Source of the DNA: Bradyrhizobium sp. 1
GTDB taxonomy: Bacteria > Pseudomonadota > Alphaproteobacteria > Rhizobiales > Xanthobacteraceae
Direction of reading: 5' to 3'
Length of the DNA stretch: 64,000 nucleotides
Assembly: GCF_023073315.1 (NCBI RefSeq)
Contig: NZ_JADPJH010000034.1
Span: 595,811-659,810, forward strand
Part shown: in pieces, positions 8,227 to 17,381 of the stretch
Layout: each line of letters begins with the position of its first letter
Numbering within the stretch: position 1 is the stretch's first letter
Translations under genes and position numbers: made by a program
The notes under the pieces: model-generated
What the model was told of the DNA's origin: nothing
Databases searched by the model: none
Seen by the model: the letters and a program-made list of their open reading frames with translations, nothing else

Positions 8227-9435
8227 TTACACCCGCTCGATGATTGTGGCGGTGCCCATGCCGCCACCGATGCACAGCGTCACCAGCGCCGTCGACTTGT
8301 TGGTGCGCTCGAGCTCGTCGAGCACGGTGCCAAGGATCATCGCGCCGGTTGCGCCGAGCGGATGACCCAGTGCGATCGCGCCGCCATTGACGTTGATCTT
8401 GGCATTGTCGATGTCGAAAGCCTGGATGTAGCGCAGCACGACGGAGGCGAAGGCCTCGTTGAGCTCGAACAGGTCGATGTCCGACTTCTTCATGCCCGAA
8501 CGCGCGAACAGCTTTTCGGTGACGTCGACCGGACCGGTCAGCATCATCGCGGGCTCCGAGCCGACATTGGCAAACGCGCGGATCTTTGCGCGCGGCTTGA
8601 GACCGTACTTGCTGGCCGCTTCCTTGCTGCCGAGCAGCACCGCGCCGGCACCGTCGACGATGCCGGAGGAGTTGCCGGCGTGGTGCACGTAATTGACGCG
8701 CTCGATCTCGGGATGCGACTGCACGGCAACGCCGTCAAAGCCGCCCATCTGCGCCATCATCGTGAATGACGGCTGCAGTTGCGCCAGCGACTGCATCGTC
8801 GTCGAGGGACGCATATGCTCGTCCTTGGCGAGGATGGTGAGGCCGTTGATGTCCTTCACCGGCACGATCGACTTGTTGAAGCGTCCCTCTTCCCAGGACT
8901 TCGCCGCGCGCTGCTGGCTCTGCACCGCGTAAGCGTCGACGTCGTCGCGCGAGAAGCCGTATTTGGTGGCGATCAGATCGGCCGAGACGCCCTGCGGCAT
9001 GAAATAAGAGGGCACCGCCATCGACGGGTCCATCGGCCAGGCGCCACCGGAGGCACCGATGCCGACGCGGCTCATGGATTCGGCGCCGCCGCCGATCACC
9101 AGCTCGTGCTGGCCGCTCATCACCTGCGCGGCAGCAAAGTTCACAGCGTCGAGGCCGGAAGCACAGAAGCGGCTGATCTGCACGCCGGGCACGGCCTCGC
9201 CCAGGCCCGCCTTGAGCGCGGCGAAGCGCGCGATGTCGGAGCCGGCTTCGCCGACCGGATCGACCACGCCGAGAATGACGTCGTCGACGGAATCTTCGGG
9301 AAGATTGTTGCGATCCTTCAGCGCCTTCAGCGGCACGGTCGCAAGCGCAAGCGCCGTCACTTCATGCAGCGCGCCGTCAGCCTTGCCGCGGCCGCGCGGG
9401 GTTCGGACGTGGTCGTAGATATAGGCATCTGCCAT
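8227..9435 (-). CDS. acetyl-CoA C-acyltransferase (thiolase)
   Basis: A 402-residue thiolase that cleaves 3-ketoacyl-CoA to acetyl-CoA and a shortened acyl-CoA in beta-oxidation. The nucleophilic cysteine is Cys91 in ISRFCASGLDAV. The C-terminal catalytic His358 is in GHPLGATGA and Cys388 in TLCIGGGMGTA. All three catalytic residues are present. The ATG has an AGGAGG ribosome-binding site. It lies between the acyl-CoA dehydrogenase and FadJ-type genes in the same direction, so it is most likely the FadI/FadA partner of the downstream fusion enzyme rather than a biosynthetic PhaA. Confidence 0.92.
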   Translation of the reverse strand: MADAYIYDHVRTPRGRGKADGALHEVTALALATVPLKALKDRNNLPEDSVDDVILGVVDPVGEAGSDIARFAALKAGLGEAVPGVQISRFCASGLDAVNFAAAQVMSGQHELVIGGGAESMSRVGIGASGGAWPMDPSMAVPSYFMPQGVSADLIATKYGFSRDDVDAYAVQSQQRAAKSWEEGRFNKSIVPVKDINGLTILAKDEHMRPSTTMQSLAQLQPSFTMMAQMGGFDGVAVQSHPEIERVNYVHHAGNSSGIVDGAGAVLLGSKEAASKYGLKPRAKIRAFANVGSEPAMMLTGPVDVTEKLFARSGMKKSDIDLFELNEAFASVVLRYIQAFDIDNAKINVNGGAIALGHPLGATGAMILGTVLDELERTNKSTALVTLCIGGGMGTATIIERV

Positions 9436-9506
9436 GGGAGCCTCCTGATTGCAGTTATTTTGTCATGACCGTCGCGCGGCCGGAATCATCGGTCGCGCGT
9501 CAATTT

Positions 9507-11297
9507 TCAGAACGCTTCCGCCGGCAATTCCATGATGGTGGCGGAGCCGGCCTGGATGCGGGCGAGGTTGGCCGCGGTTTCCGGCAGCATGCGTTCCATG
9601 AAGAAACGGCCCGTGACGAGCTTGGTGGAGAGATAGGGCGTCGCCCCGCCCTCGGCAATCTTGGCTTGGGTGACCTTCGCCATCTTTGCCCACATGTAGC
9701 CGAGCGCGACGAATCCGAAGAGATGCAGGAAATCGGTTGCGGCAGCGCCCGCGTTGTCCGGCTTCATCATTGCGTTCTGCATCAGCCACGTGGTGGCCTG
9801 CTGGAGATGGCCGAGCGCCGTCGAGAGCGGGGTGACGAACGGCTTCATCGCCTCGTCGCCGCCATTCTCCTTGGCAAACGCGCCGACCTCGCCGAAGAAC
9901 GCCATGATGGCGCGGCCGCCGTCGCGCGGCAGCTTGCGGCCGACGAGGTCGAGCGCCTGGATGCCGTTGGCGCCTTCATAGATCATCGCAATACGCGCAT
10001 CGCGCACGAACTGCTCCATGCCCTGTTCGGCGATGTAGCCGTGGCCGCCATACATCTGCTGCGCCTGCACCGCGTTGGCGAAACCGTACTCGGTGAGGAA
10101 GCCTTTCAGCACCGGCGTCATCAGACCCATGTGATCGTCGGCGGCCTGGCGGTCCTTGGGATCCTCGGAACGGTGGGCAACGTCGCTCTTCAGCGCGGTC
10201 CACATCACGAAGGCACGCGCGGCTTCGTTGAAGGCGCGGATCGAGAGCAGCGTGCGGCGGACGTCGGGATGCACGATGATCGGGTCAGCCTGCTTGTCCG
10301 GCGCCTTCACGCCGGTGAGCGAGCGGCCCTGGATGCGGTCGCGGGCATAGGCGACCGCGTTCTGGTAGGCCACTTCAGACTGCGCGAGGCCCTGCACGGC
10401 GACGCCGAGGCGGGCCTCGTTCATCATCACGAACATGCCCTGCATGCCCTTGTTCTCTTCGCCGATCAGCCAGCCGGTGGCGTTGTCGTAGTTCATCACG
10501 CAGGTGGAATTGCCATGGATACCCATCTTGTGCTCGATCGAGCCGCAGACGACGCCGTTGCGCTGCCCTACCGAGCCATCGGCATTGACCAGGAATTTCG
10601 GCACCACGAACAGCGACACGCCCTTGATGCCGGCGGGCGCACCCTCGATGCGGGCGAGCACAAGGTGGATGATGTTGGGGGCGAGATCATGCTCGCCGGC
10701 CGAGATGAAGATTTTTGTACCCGTGATCTTGAAGCTGCCGTCCGACTGGCGCACCGCCTTGGTGCGGAGCATGCCAAGATCGGTGCCGCATTGCGGCTCG
10801 GTCAGGTTCATGGTGCCGGTCCATTCGCCCGCGACCATCTTCGGCACGTAGGTCTGCTTCTGCTCGGGGGTGCCGTGCACGATCAGCGCGGCGGTCGCGC
10901 CCATGGTGAGGCCGCCATACATCGAGAACGCCATGTTGGCGGAGCACTGGAATTCGTTGACCGCCTGGCTCAGCGTTACCGGCAGGCCCTGGCCGCCGAA
11001 CTCGGTCGGAGCCGACAGACCAAGCCAGCCGCCCTCGGCGACCTGCTTGAATGCGTCCTTAAATCCCTTCGGCGTGGTGACGCTGCCGTCATCGGCGCGC
11101 TTGCAGCCTTCGAGATCGCCGACGCGATTGAGCGGCTGGAGCACTTCTTCCGAGAGCTTGGCGGCTTCGCCAAGGATCGCTTCGCGCACGTCGCTCGACG
11201 CGTCGGAGAAGCCGGCCAGATTGTCGTAACGGTCGATCTGGAAGACTTCGTTGAGCAGGAAGTTCACGTCTTCGACGGGGGCTTTGTAGATCGGCAT
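9507..11297 (-). CDS. long-form acyl-CoA dehydrogenase
   Basis: A 596-residue FAD enzyme of the alphaproteobacterial long acyl-CoA dehydrogenase type (about 600 residues, with an N-terminal cap and a C-terminal extra domain). It introduces the trans-2 double bond into acyl-CoA. The MNLTEPQCGTDLGML stretch (about 162-176) is the FAD/substrate loop; KITGTKIFISAGEHD follows, and a GGHGYIAEQGMEQFVRDARI segment (about 415-435) carries the signature 2 region. It begins MPIYKAPVEDV, usual for this group, with a GGGAGA ribosome-binding site. First oxidation step of the operon whose later steps are the thiolase and fusion genes downstream. Confidence 0.92.
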   Translation of the reverse strand: MPIYKAPVEDVNFLLNEVFQIDRYDNLAGFSDASSDVREAILGEAAKLSEEVLQPLNRVGDLEGCKRADDGSVTTPKGFKDAFKQVAEGGWLGLSAPTEFGGQGLPVTLSQAVNEFQCSANMAFSMYGGLTMGATAALIVHGTPEQKQTYVPKMVAGEWTGTMNLTEPQCGTDLGMLRTKAVRQSDGSFKITGTKIFISAGEHDLAPNIIHLVLARIEGAPAGIKGVSLFVVPKFLVNADGSVGQRNGVVCGSIEHKMGIHGNSTCVMNYDNATGWLIGEENKGMQGMFVMMNEARLGVAVQGLAQSEVAYQNAVAYARDRIQGRSLTGVKAPDKQADPIIVHPDVRRTLLSIRAFNEAARAFVMWTALKSDVAHRSEDPKDRQAADDHMGLMTPVLKGFLTEYGFANAVQAQQMYGGHGYIAEQGMEQFVRDARIAMIYEGANGIQALDLVGRKLPRDGGRAIMAFFGEVGAFAKENGGDEAMKPFVTPLSTALGHLQQATTWLMQNAMMKPDNAGAAATDFLHLFGFVALGYMWAKMAKVTQAKIAEGGATPYLSTKLVTGRFFMERMLPETAANLARIQAGSATIMELPAEAF

Positions 11298-11336
11298 GGT
11301 GGTCTCCCGGCATACATCTTGAAGTGTTGGAATTCT

Positions 11337-11720
11337 CTATGATTGGGCGGCGAGCTGCTCCGCCATCAGGCGATGCAGCATGTTGACCGCCTTGAGCGGA
11401 CGCACCATCACCTTGAAATAGGTGATGCGTCCCTCGGCATCGAAGGTGATGATGTCGACGCCGTTGATCTCGATGCCATCGATGATGGTCTTGAATTCGA
11501 GCACAACGCCATTGGCGCTCTTCCACTCGCCGACATAGGTGAAGCCGGGACCGCCGAGCACCTTCTCGGCGCTCGCGAGATATTTGAAGGTGATGTCGCG
11601 GCCACGCTGCGGCGAATGCACGACGGGGCTTTCAAAGATGGCGTCAGGATGCAGCAAGTCCCAGAGCGCTTTGCTGTCATGCGACTTCATGAAGGCGTAC
11701 CAGGAATCGAGGCCGGTCAT
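11337..11720 (-). CDS. NTF2/SnoaL-like small protein
   Basis: A 127-residue protein with the cone-shaped NTF2/SnoaL fold pattern: MTGLDSWYAFMKSHD..LWDLLHPDAIFESPVV at the start and HRLMAEQLA at the end. Members include steroid isomerases and epoxide hydrolases, and many are simple ligand-binding proteins. It is the promoter-proximal gene of the beta-oxidation operon, 39 bp before the acyl-CoA dehydrogenase. A role in handling an acyl-CoA intermediate is plausible but unproven. Confidence 0.75.
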   Translation of the reverse strand: MTGLDSWYAFMKSHDSKALWDLLHPDAIFESPVVHSPQRGRDITFKYLASAEKVLGGPGFTYVGEWKSANGVVLEFKTIIDGIEINGVDIITFDAEGRITYFKVMVRPLKAVNMLHRLMAEQLAAQS

Positions 11721-11766
11721 GGTCAGGGTGCCTCCCGTGGATCAAATCAAAGGCTTTGGCAAAAAA

Positions 11767-11792
11767 TGCGAAAACAACCCCATGCACAGTAG
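11767..11792. repeat. 26-bp dispersed repeat, copy 1
   Basis: A 26-bp sequence beginning TGCGAAAACAACCCCATGCA is repeated without a change at 39506-39531. Both copies are intergenic and in the same orientation. Here it lies in the promoter region of the NTF2-like gene. Confidence 0.7.
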
Positions 11793-11854
11793 CGAGAAGG
11801 TTGATTCCGCTGGGCTTTCGGATCGGGTCTTTTGCCCCGACCTCGGCCTCTTCA

Positions 11855-11888
11855 TATGCACATTGACGCATATGCACCAATGCGCATA
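11855..11888. promoter_or_regulatory. PadR operator candidate
   Basis: A 34-bp extended palindrome centred on GCATATGC. Outside the perfect 8-bp centre, the two 13-base arms (TATGCACATTGAC and the complement of ACCAATGCGCATA) agree at 10 positions. It lies 44 bp before the padR start and between the divergent PadR gene and beta-oxidation operon, so it can control both. Confidence 0.65.
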
Positions 11889-11931
11889 AAGTCAAGTCAA
11901 TTGGTCGAGACTTCTAAAGGGAGCTGGTGCC

Positions 11932-12522
11932 ATGGCGCTGGGCGACGCAATCCTCGCATGCCTGACGGAACGTCCGATGACGGGCTACGAGCTCGCCAAG
12001 ACGTTCGACTCCTCGATCGGCTTCTTCTGGAAGGCCGACCACCAGCAGATCTACCGCGAACTCTCCAAGCTGCGCGACCGCGGCTACATCCAGGGCCGCG
12101 AGGTCGTGCAATCAGGCAAACCCAATAAGCTCATCTATACGCTCACTCCGGAAGGGCGAACAGCGCTGCGGCACTGGGCCGCGCGGCCAAGCACGCCCCC
12201 CTCGATCAAGGACGACCTCCTGGTCCGCCTGCATGCGCTCGACAGCATCGACATCGAGCCGATGCGGGCCGATTTGATGGCCCGGCTGGAGCACCACCGC
12301 GACCGCCACGGCAATTACGAGCGCATCCTGAAGAAGCGTTTTCCGGAAGGGACCGCGTCTGATGTGCTCGACCTCGGTAATCTGTTGCTGCTTCAGCTCG
12401 GCGCCCGCCACGAGCAGCTGGTGGCGGACTTTTGCGAGGAGGCGCTCGAGGCGCTGTCGGCGATGAGCGGCAAGGGCGCGGTGGTGCCGATCGAGGACGG
12501 CAAGCGCGAGGGGAAGAGTTAG
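11932..12522 (+). CDS. PadR-family transcriptional regulator
   Basis: A 196-residue regulator. Residues 1-80 form the PadR winged helix (MTGYELAKTFDSSIGFFW and HQQIYRELSKLRDRGYI). The helical C-terminal part (about 90-180) is the PadR dimerisation domain (VirA-alpha type). It is divergent from the acyl-CoA dehydrogenase/thiolase/FadJ operon with a 34-bp palindrome between them. I infer that it represses the operon and itself and is relieved by an acyl-CoA or fatty acid. A GGGAGC ribosome-binding site precedes the ATG. Confidence 0.88.
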   Translation: MALGDAILACLTERPMTGYELAKTFDSSIGFFWKADHQQIYRELSKLRDRGYIQGREVVQSGKPNKLIYTLTPEGRTALRHWAARPSTPPSIKDDLLVRLHALDSIDIEPMRADLMARLEHHRDRHGNYERILKKRFPEGTASDVLDLGNLLLLQLGARHEQLVADFCEEALEALSAMSGKGAVVPIEDGKREGKS

Positions 12523-12580
12523 GCGCCGGCGGGTTAGTACTTGAAAGTCATCGCGACACCTGTCATATCAGAAACGACAC

Positions 12581-13090
12581 ATGGCAAAGGCTGTGCAGAT
12601 GTATGACCAGGGCACTCTTTTTGTCGGCGCGGTCTTACCTGAAGTTATCCGGCTGACGGCAGTCGCGCGTCTTCTCGGAGGGACCGCGACGCTCCGCAAG
12701 ATGCCGCAGAGCCCATTGGAGGCTCACGAAATTCTCCTGAACGGCCTTCCGTCCAGGGCGCTGCTACACCTCATCGAGCATCTCGACTTCCTCCGCTGGG
12801 ACGATTCGTTCGCCAGGGCGATCGGGATGAGCCACCGGACCTATCAGCGCCATACCGCCGAAAATACTGGACAGCTAAGTTCCGAGCAGAGCGGTCGCGC
12901 GTGGAAATTGGCTGAGATATTGGTGAAAGCGACGTCGGTCTTCGGCTCGCAGGCAGAGGCAGAGCAATGGCTGGAGCGCCCGGCTGTAGGCCTCGATCAA
13001 CGCAAGCCAATTGATCTGTTGGCCACCCCTGCCGGTGTCGAACTCGTCGAGGACTTTCTCGCACGCCTCGAGTATGGCGTTTACGCGTGA
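12581..13090 (+). CDS. Xre/MbcA/ParS-type antitoxin (DUF2384)
   Basis: A 169-residue antitoxin. An N-terminal HTH-like half (about 50-90, with the segment FARAIGMSHRTYQRH) should bind its own promoter. The C-terminal half is the DUF2384 toxin-binding domain, ending with the very conserved PIDLLATPAGVELVEDFLARLEYGVYA pattern. The stop codon overlaps the GTG start of the RES toxin by 4 bases, so the pair is translationally coupled. The antitoxin-first order is standard for this type II family. Confidence 0.88.
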   Translation: MAKAVQMYDQGTLFVGAVLPEVIRLTAVARLLGGTATLRKMPQSPLEAHEILLNGLPSRALLHLIEHLDFLRWDDSFARAIGMSHRTYQRHTAENTGQLSSEQSGRAWKLAEILVKATSVFGSQAEAEQWLERPAVGLDQRKPIDLLATPAGVELVEDFLARLEYGVYA

Positions 13091-13590
13091 CGCCACTTCC
13101 GGCATCGCTCGGGGGCTCCGAGCTGGTGGCGTGGCGTCTTGATCAATCCAAATACGCAACGACTTGGGACACCGGCGAGGGCGCGTTTCTCGTCGGCGGC
13201 CGCTGGAACAGCAGAGGCGTCCGCGCGGTGTACTGTTCGATTGATCCCGCGACGGCGATTCTGGAAGTCGCCGTCCATAAGGGATTTCGCGCGCTGGACA
13301 CCGTGCCTCACGTGATCACGGCGGCAACGATCGATCCGGCTGGTGTCTTCGTCGTCGAATCCGGCAGTGTGCCAAATCCCAACTGGCTGAGGCCGGGGAT
13401 ACCGAGCGCCGGCCAGCAGGCATTCGGGGATGAGCTGCTTACAAACCACAAGTTTGTTGTGATCCCGAGTGTGGTTTCGACGGCGAGCTGGAACTTGATC
13501 TTCACCGCCTCCAATGCCGCTGGTTCGTACAAGATGAAATCCCAGGAGCCGTTTGCCCTGGACACCCGGTTGCATCCACCCGGGCGCTAA
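13087..13590 (+). CDS. RES-domain toxin
   Basis: A 167-residue RES toxin starting at GTG inside the antitoxin stop codon. The family name comes from conserved Arg, Glu and Ser. Visible are AWRLDQSKYA (N-terminal Arg), GGRWNSRGVRAVYCS, and the AILEVAVH segment with the conserved Glu. Characterised RES toxins degrade NAD+ or ADP-ribosylate a nucleotide-metabolism enzyme, arresting growth. All core blocks are present and the length is normal, so it should be active. No other mobile genes adjoin the pair. Confidence 0.88.
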   Translation: MTPLPASLGGSELVAWRLDQSKYATTWDTGEGAFLVGGRWNSRGVRAVYCSIDPATAILEVAVHKGFRALDTVPHVITAATIDPAGVFVVESGSVPNPNWLRPGIPSAGQQAFGDELLTNHKFVVIPSVVSTASWNLIFTASNAAGSYKMKSQEPFALDTRLHPPGR

Positions 13591-13685
13591 GCCCTGCTTG
13601 AGGCGTTCACCCGGGCCACCGGCCTTCGCCGTGTACGCTCCCCCGGTTCCCGGCGCCCAACTTTAAGACACCGTCAACGGGTTCC

Positions 13686-13700
13686 TTAACTCGTTATTTA
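13686..13700 (+). promoter_or_regulatory. CtrA-like box candidate
   Basis: TTAA-N7-TTTA, one mismatch from the CtrA consensus TTAA-N7-TTAA, about 130 bp before the ATG of the PodJ-like gene. Polar scaffold genes are often under cell-cycle control in alphaproteobacteria. A single near-match in AT-rich sequence is weak evidence. Confidence 0.3.
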
Positions 13701-13827
13701 CCGTAACAGACAAAAGTCGGTTTTCGAGGCAGACGACCCGCGCCAAATCCGATTGTCTTTGCAACCGGCACGCGAGGGAAGGCTGGAGGTGCCGGGTGGG
13801 GCGCCGAAGTCGGAACCGGACAGAGTC

Positions 13828-16800
13828 ATGAATTCGCGCGTATCGTGGAGTGTTGACGGCATCGATCCATCCGTCAGGGAGCGGGCCGAAGCTGCTGCGC
13901 GTCGTGCCGGCATGTCACTCAACGATTGGCTGAACTCCACGCTCGGCGAGACTGCCCCGCCAAACTTTCGCGGACCTTATGACCAACGCCAGGATCAGCG
14001 TCAGGACCAACGTCCCGATCCGCGTCCGCAACACATGCCGAGCCAAGGACCGAGCCAGGAAAGTCGCGAAGTCGCGGACATCCATCAGCGGCTCGACGCG
14101 ATCACCCAGCAGATCGAACGGATTTCAAAGCCCGCGCCACGTCAGGACGGTTCACGTCAGGATGCTGCACGACAAGACGCCTCGCGTGAGCAGGGCGTCG
14201 CACGCCAGCTCAACGACGCGATCTCGCGGCTCGATGCGCGCCTGTCGCAAATCTCAAAGCCGCCGCAACCGCAACAGCCTCAGGCCCCGCGGCCGGCACC
14301 GGCACCCGTTGAAACACGCCAGCGCCAGGCCGATGCGGTCGAGCGCGCGGCAGCCCAAGTCTATCGCAGCTCACCACCCCTGAGCCCTGCTTCGTTCGAT
14401 GTCGCCGTCGCCGAGATCACGGCGCGCCAGAGCGAGCTCGACGGCTTCGCGCCGCGCCAGGTGCCGCCGCGTGCTGCGCCCTCGATTGCGCCCAGTGCTG
14501 CTCCCTGGCCCGCTCCTTACGCGCCTCCGATGGCGCCACCCGCGCCTGCCTATGCTCCGCCGCCACCGCAAGCAGGGCCGGATTTCTCGTCGCTCGAACG
14601 GCATCTGCTCAAGATCACGAGCCAGATCGAGTCGCTCCAGCGCCCGGATAATACCGAGCAGGCGGTCAACGGCTTCCGTTCCGAGCTCGCCGAGATCCGC
14701 AACGCCATCACCGAAGCGATGCCACGGCGCGCGATCGAGTCGATCGAGAACGAGATCCGCTCGCTGCACCGTCGCATCGACGAGACCCGCTCGTCCGGCA
14801 CCGACGGTCAGGTTCTGTCCGGCATCGAGCACGCACTGTCCGATATCAAGCAGGTGCTGCGCACGCTGACGCCGGCCGAGCAGCTCACCGGCTATGACGA
14901 GGCGATCCGCAATCTCGGCGCCAAGCTCGACCTGATCCTGCGCGCCAATGACGATCCCTCGACGGTGCGCCAGCTCGAAGGCGCGATCGCCGCGCTGCGC
15001 GGCATCGTCTCCAACGTCGCCTCCAACGAAGCGCTGGCACGGCTTTCGGACGACGTGCAGCTGTTGTCGTCCAAGGTCGACCAGGTCACCCGTTCGACAG
15101 GCCCCGGCGACAGTTTTGCGGTGCTGGAGCAGCGCATCGCGGCGCTCACTGCCGCACTGGAAACGCGCGAGCGGCCGCAGCCGTCCGAGAGCAGCGAACA
15201 TCTGGAAGCCGCGATCCGCGCGCTGTCGGACCGTTTCGACCGCATGCAGGTCGGCAACGATTCCGCCTCGACATTCGCGCATCTCGAACAGCGGGTCTCG
15301 TATCTGCTGGAGCGGATCGAGGCCGCCGCCGATCCGCGCAACGGCAATTTGAGCCGCGTCGAGGACGGGCTGCACGACATCCTCAGGCACCTGGAACGGC
15401 AGCAGGCGACCTATTCGGCACTCGCCGAGAGCCGCAGTTCCGCCCCGCCTGCCGATTCCGGAATGGCCGATCTCGTCAAGCGCGAGCTCTCCGACATCCG
15501 CTTCAGCCACGCCGAGACCAACCGCAGCACCCAGGACTCGCTCGACGCCGTCCACAGCGCGCTCGGCCATGTGGTCGACCGCCTCTCGATGATCGAGGGC
15601 GATCTGCGCGCGGTGCGCAGCACGCCGCCTGCTCCTGCGCCGCAGCCGATGCCCACGACGATGCCGACGGCCGCGTCCATGGAGCCCGCGCCGATGGCGC
15701 GTGAGCCGCGGCAGCAAGCCCAGCAGCAGTACCAGCAGCCGAAATACGATCCGAAGCCCGAGCTTCCCAACCCGGCTGCCGCACAACACGCGCAGTCCGC
15801 CTACGTCGCCGCGCCGCGCGAATTCCACGCCGCCGCGCCGCCGCCAGCGCCGATGGCGTCGCAAGCCACACCACCCTTGCCGCCGCGCGCGATCAGCGAG
15901 ATCCTGGAGCCGCATGCGGCGCCCGCGCGCGCTGCGATCGCGCCAGAATTGCCGCCGGATCATCCGCTCGAGCCGGGCACTCGGCCGGGCGGGCGCGTTG
16001 CCACGCCGTCGGAGCGTATCGCTGCGTCGGAAAGCGCGATCAGCGAAATCCCCGCCGCGCCGAAGGAGCCGGTGTCGTCGTCGAGCTTCATCGCCGCCGC
16101 ACGTCGCGCCGCGCAGGCTGCCGCGGCGCAGCCGCCGGAAAAGCCCGCCCGCGGCGCCAAGGCTGCAATCGCCCGCGCCAAGGACAAGGGCCAAAGCACA
16201 AGTCAGGAAGGCGCCTCGACCATCACCTCAAAGATCCGCTCGCTGCTGGTCGGCGCGAGCGTGGTCGTGATCGTGCTCGGCACCTTCAAGATGGCGATGA
16301 ACCTGCTCGATGGCGGCAGCCCGCCGCCGGCACCGCAGGCCATGGAGAATTCCTCGCCCGCGCCCGCACCGCAGGCTCCGCCGGTCGAGACCAAGCCTGC
16401 TACCCCCGAGCAGATCACGCCGTCGATGACCTCACCGACGCCGATCGGCAAGCAATCGCAGAACAATGCTGCGCCGGCGCTGCCCGCGAACTCCGGCAGC
16501 TCGGCTTCGGTTGAAATTCCGCCGGCCCCAGTCGCGCCGCCGCCTGCGTCCAGCGACGTCACCGGCGCGCTCACGGGCACCAGCCGCGCCAAGCTCAGCA
16601 TGATCCAGGTGCCGCCCAGCGAGAAGCTGCCCGACGGTATCGGCGGCCCCGGCCTGCGCACCGCCGCGATGAAGGGCGACGCGACCGCGGCCTATGAAGT
16701 CGGCGTGCGCTTTGCCGAGGGTAAGGGCATCGCTGCGAATTACGACGAAGCCGCGAAATGGTATGACCGCGCGGCGCAGGCCGGCGTGGTGCCCGCAACC

Positions 16801-17334
16801 TTCCGCCTCGGCACGCTCTACGAAAAGGGCCTCGGCGTGAAGAAAGACGCCGACATCGCCCGCCGCTACTACACCCAGGCCGCCGAGCGCGGCAACGCCA
16901 AGGCCATGCACAATCTCGCGGTGCTCGATGCCGACGGCGGCGGACGCGGCGCCAATTACAAGAGCGCGGCGCAGTGGTTCCGCAAAGCCGCCGATCGCGG
17001 CGTTGCCGACAGCCAGTTCAATCTCGGTATCCTCTATGCCCGCGGCATCGGCGTGGAGCAGAACCTCGCCGAATCCTACAAATGGTTCACCCTTGCAGCC
17101 GGGCAAGGCGATGCGGACGCAGCAACCAAGCGTGACGACGTCGCCAAGCGTCTCGACCCGCAATCGCTCGCCGCCGCCAAGCTCGCGATCCAGACGTTCA
17201 GCGCCGAGCCGCAGCCCGACGATGCCGTCAACGTTCCGGCTCCCAACGGCGGCTGGGACAGCGCGCCGCAGGCGAGCGCAAAGCCTGCGCCGAAGCCGGT
17301 CGCGACCAAGAAGTCGGCGTCGGCGGTGCGATAA
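13828..17334 (+). CDS. PodJ-like polar localization protein with Sel1 repeats
   Basis: A 1168-residue protein. It starts with a short conserved block (SWSVDGIDPSVRERAEAAAR, about 4-23), then a Gln/Pro-rich linker, a long coiled-coil region (about 265-590), and a second Pro/Ala-rich linker. One membrane helix follows (about 804-826, LLVGASVVVIVLGTFKMAM), then a periplasmic part with about four Sel1/TPR-like repeats (about 941-1095, e.g. AAYEVGVRFAEGKGI). This cytoplasmic coiled coil - one helix - periplasmic Sel1 plan is that of Caulobacter PodJ, which marks a cell pole. An upstream TTG at 13753 is open but ATG MNSRVSW is preferred. It seems monocistronic. Confidence 0.82.
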   Translation: MNSRVSWSVDGIDPSVRERAEAAARRAGMSLNDWLNSTLGETAPPNFRGPYDQRQDQRQDQRPDPRPQHMPSQGPSQESREVADIHQRLDAITQQIERISKPAPRQDGSRQDAARQDASREQGVARQLNDAISRLDARLSQISKPPQPQQPQAPRPAPAPVETRQRQADAVERAAAQVYRSSPPLSPASFDVAVAEITARQSELDGFAPRQVPPRAAPSIAPSAAPWPAPYAPPMAPPAPAYAPPPPQAGPDFSSLERHLLKITSQIESLQRPDNTEQAVNGFRSELAEIRNAITEAMPRRAIESIENEIRSLHRRIDETRSSGTDGQVLSGIEHALSDIKQVLRTLTPAEQLTGYDEAIRNLGAKLDLILRANDDPSTVRQLEGAIAALRGIVSNVASNEALARLSDDVQLLSSKVDQVTRSTGPGDSFAVLEQRIAALTAALETRERPQPSESSEHLEAAIRALSDRFDRMQVGNDSASTFAHLEQRVSYLLERIEAAADPRNGNLSRVEDGLHDILRHLERQQATYSALAESRSSAPPADSGMADLVKRELSDIRFSHAETNRSTQDSLDAVHSALGHVVDRLSMIEGDLRAVRSTPPAPAPQPMPTTMPTAASMEPAPMAREPRQQAQQQYQQPKYDPKPELPNPAAAQHAQSAYVAAPREFHAAAPPPAPMASQATPPLPPRAISEILEPHAAPARAAIAPELPPDHPLEPGTRPGGRVATPSERIAASESAISEIPAAPKEPVSSSSFIAAARRAAQAAAAQPPEKPARGAKAAIARAKDKGQSTSQEGASTITSKIRSLLVGASVVVIVLGTFKMAMNLLDGGSPPPAPQAMENSSPAPAPQAPPVETKPATPEQITPSMTSPTPIGKQSQNNAAPALPANSGSSASVEIPPAPVAPPPASSDVTGALTGTSRAKLSMIQVPPSEKLPDGIGGPGLRTAAMKGDATAAYEVGVRFAEGKGIAANYDEAAKWYDRAAQAGVVPATFRLGTLYEKGLGVKKDADIARRYYTQAAERGNAKAMHNLAVLDADGGGRGANYKSAAQWFRKAADRGVADSQFNLGILYARGIGVEQNLAESYKWFTLAAGQGDADAATKRDDVAKRLDPQSLAAAKLAIQTFSAEPQPDDAVNVPAPNGGWDSAPQASAKPAPKPVATKKSASAVR

Positions 17335-17381
17335 GCCGAATGGCATTACGTTAGCGATTAATCGGGCCGCAGGCTCGGTAC

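Noticed and set aside
14371..16194. Minus-strand 607-codon ORF opposite the PodJ-like gene
   Set aside because: Arg-rich shadow of a coiled-coil coding region. The plus-strand product has ordered domains and a membrane helix.
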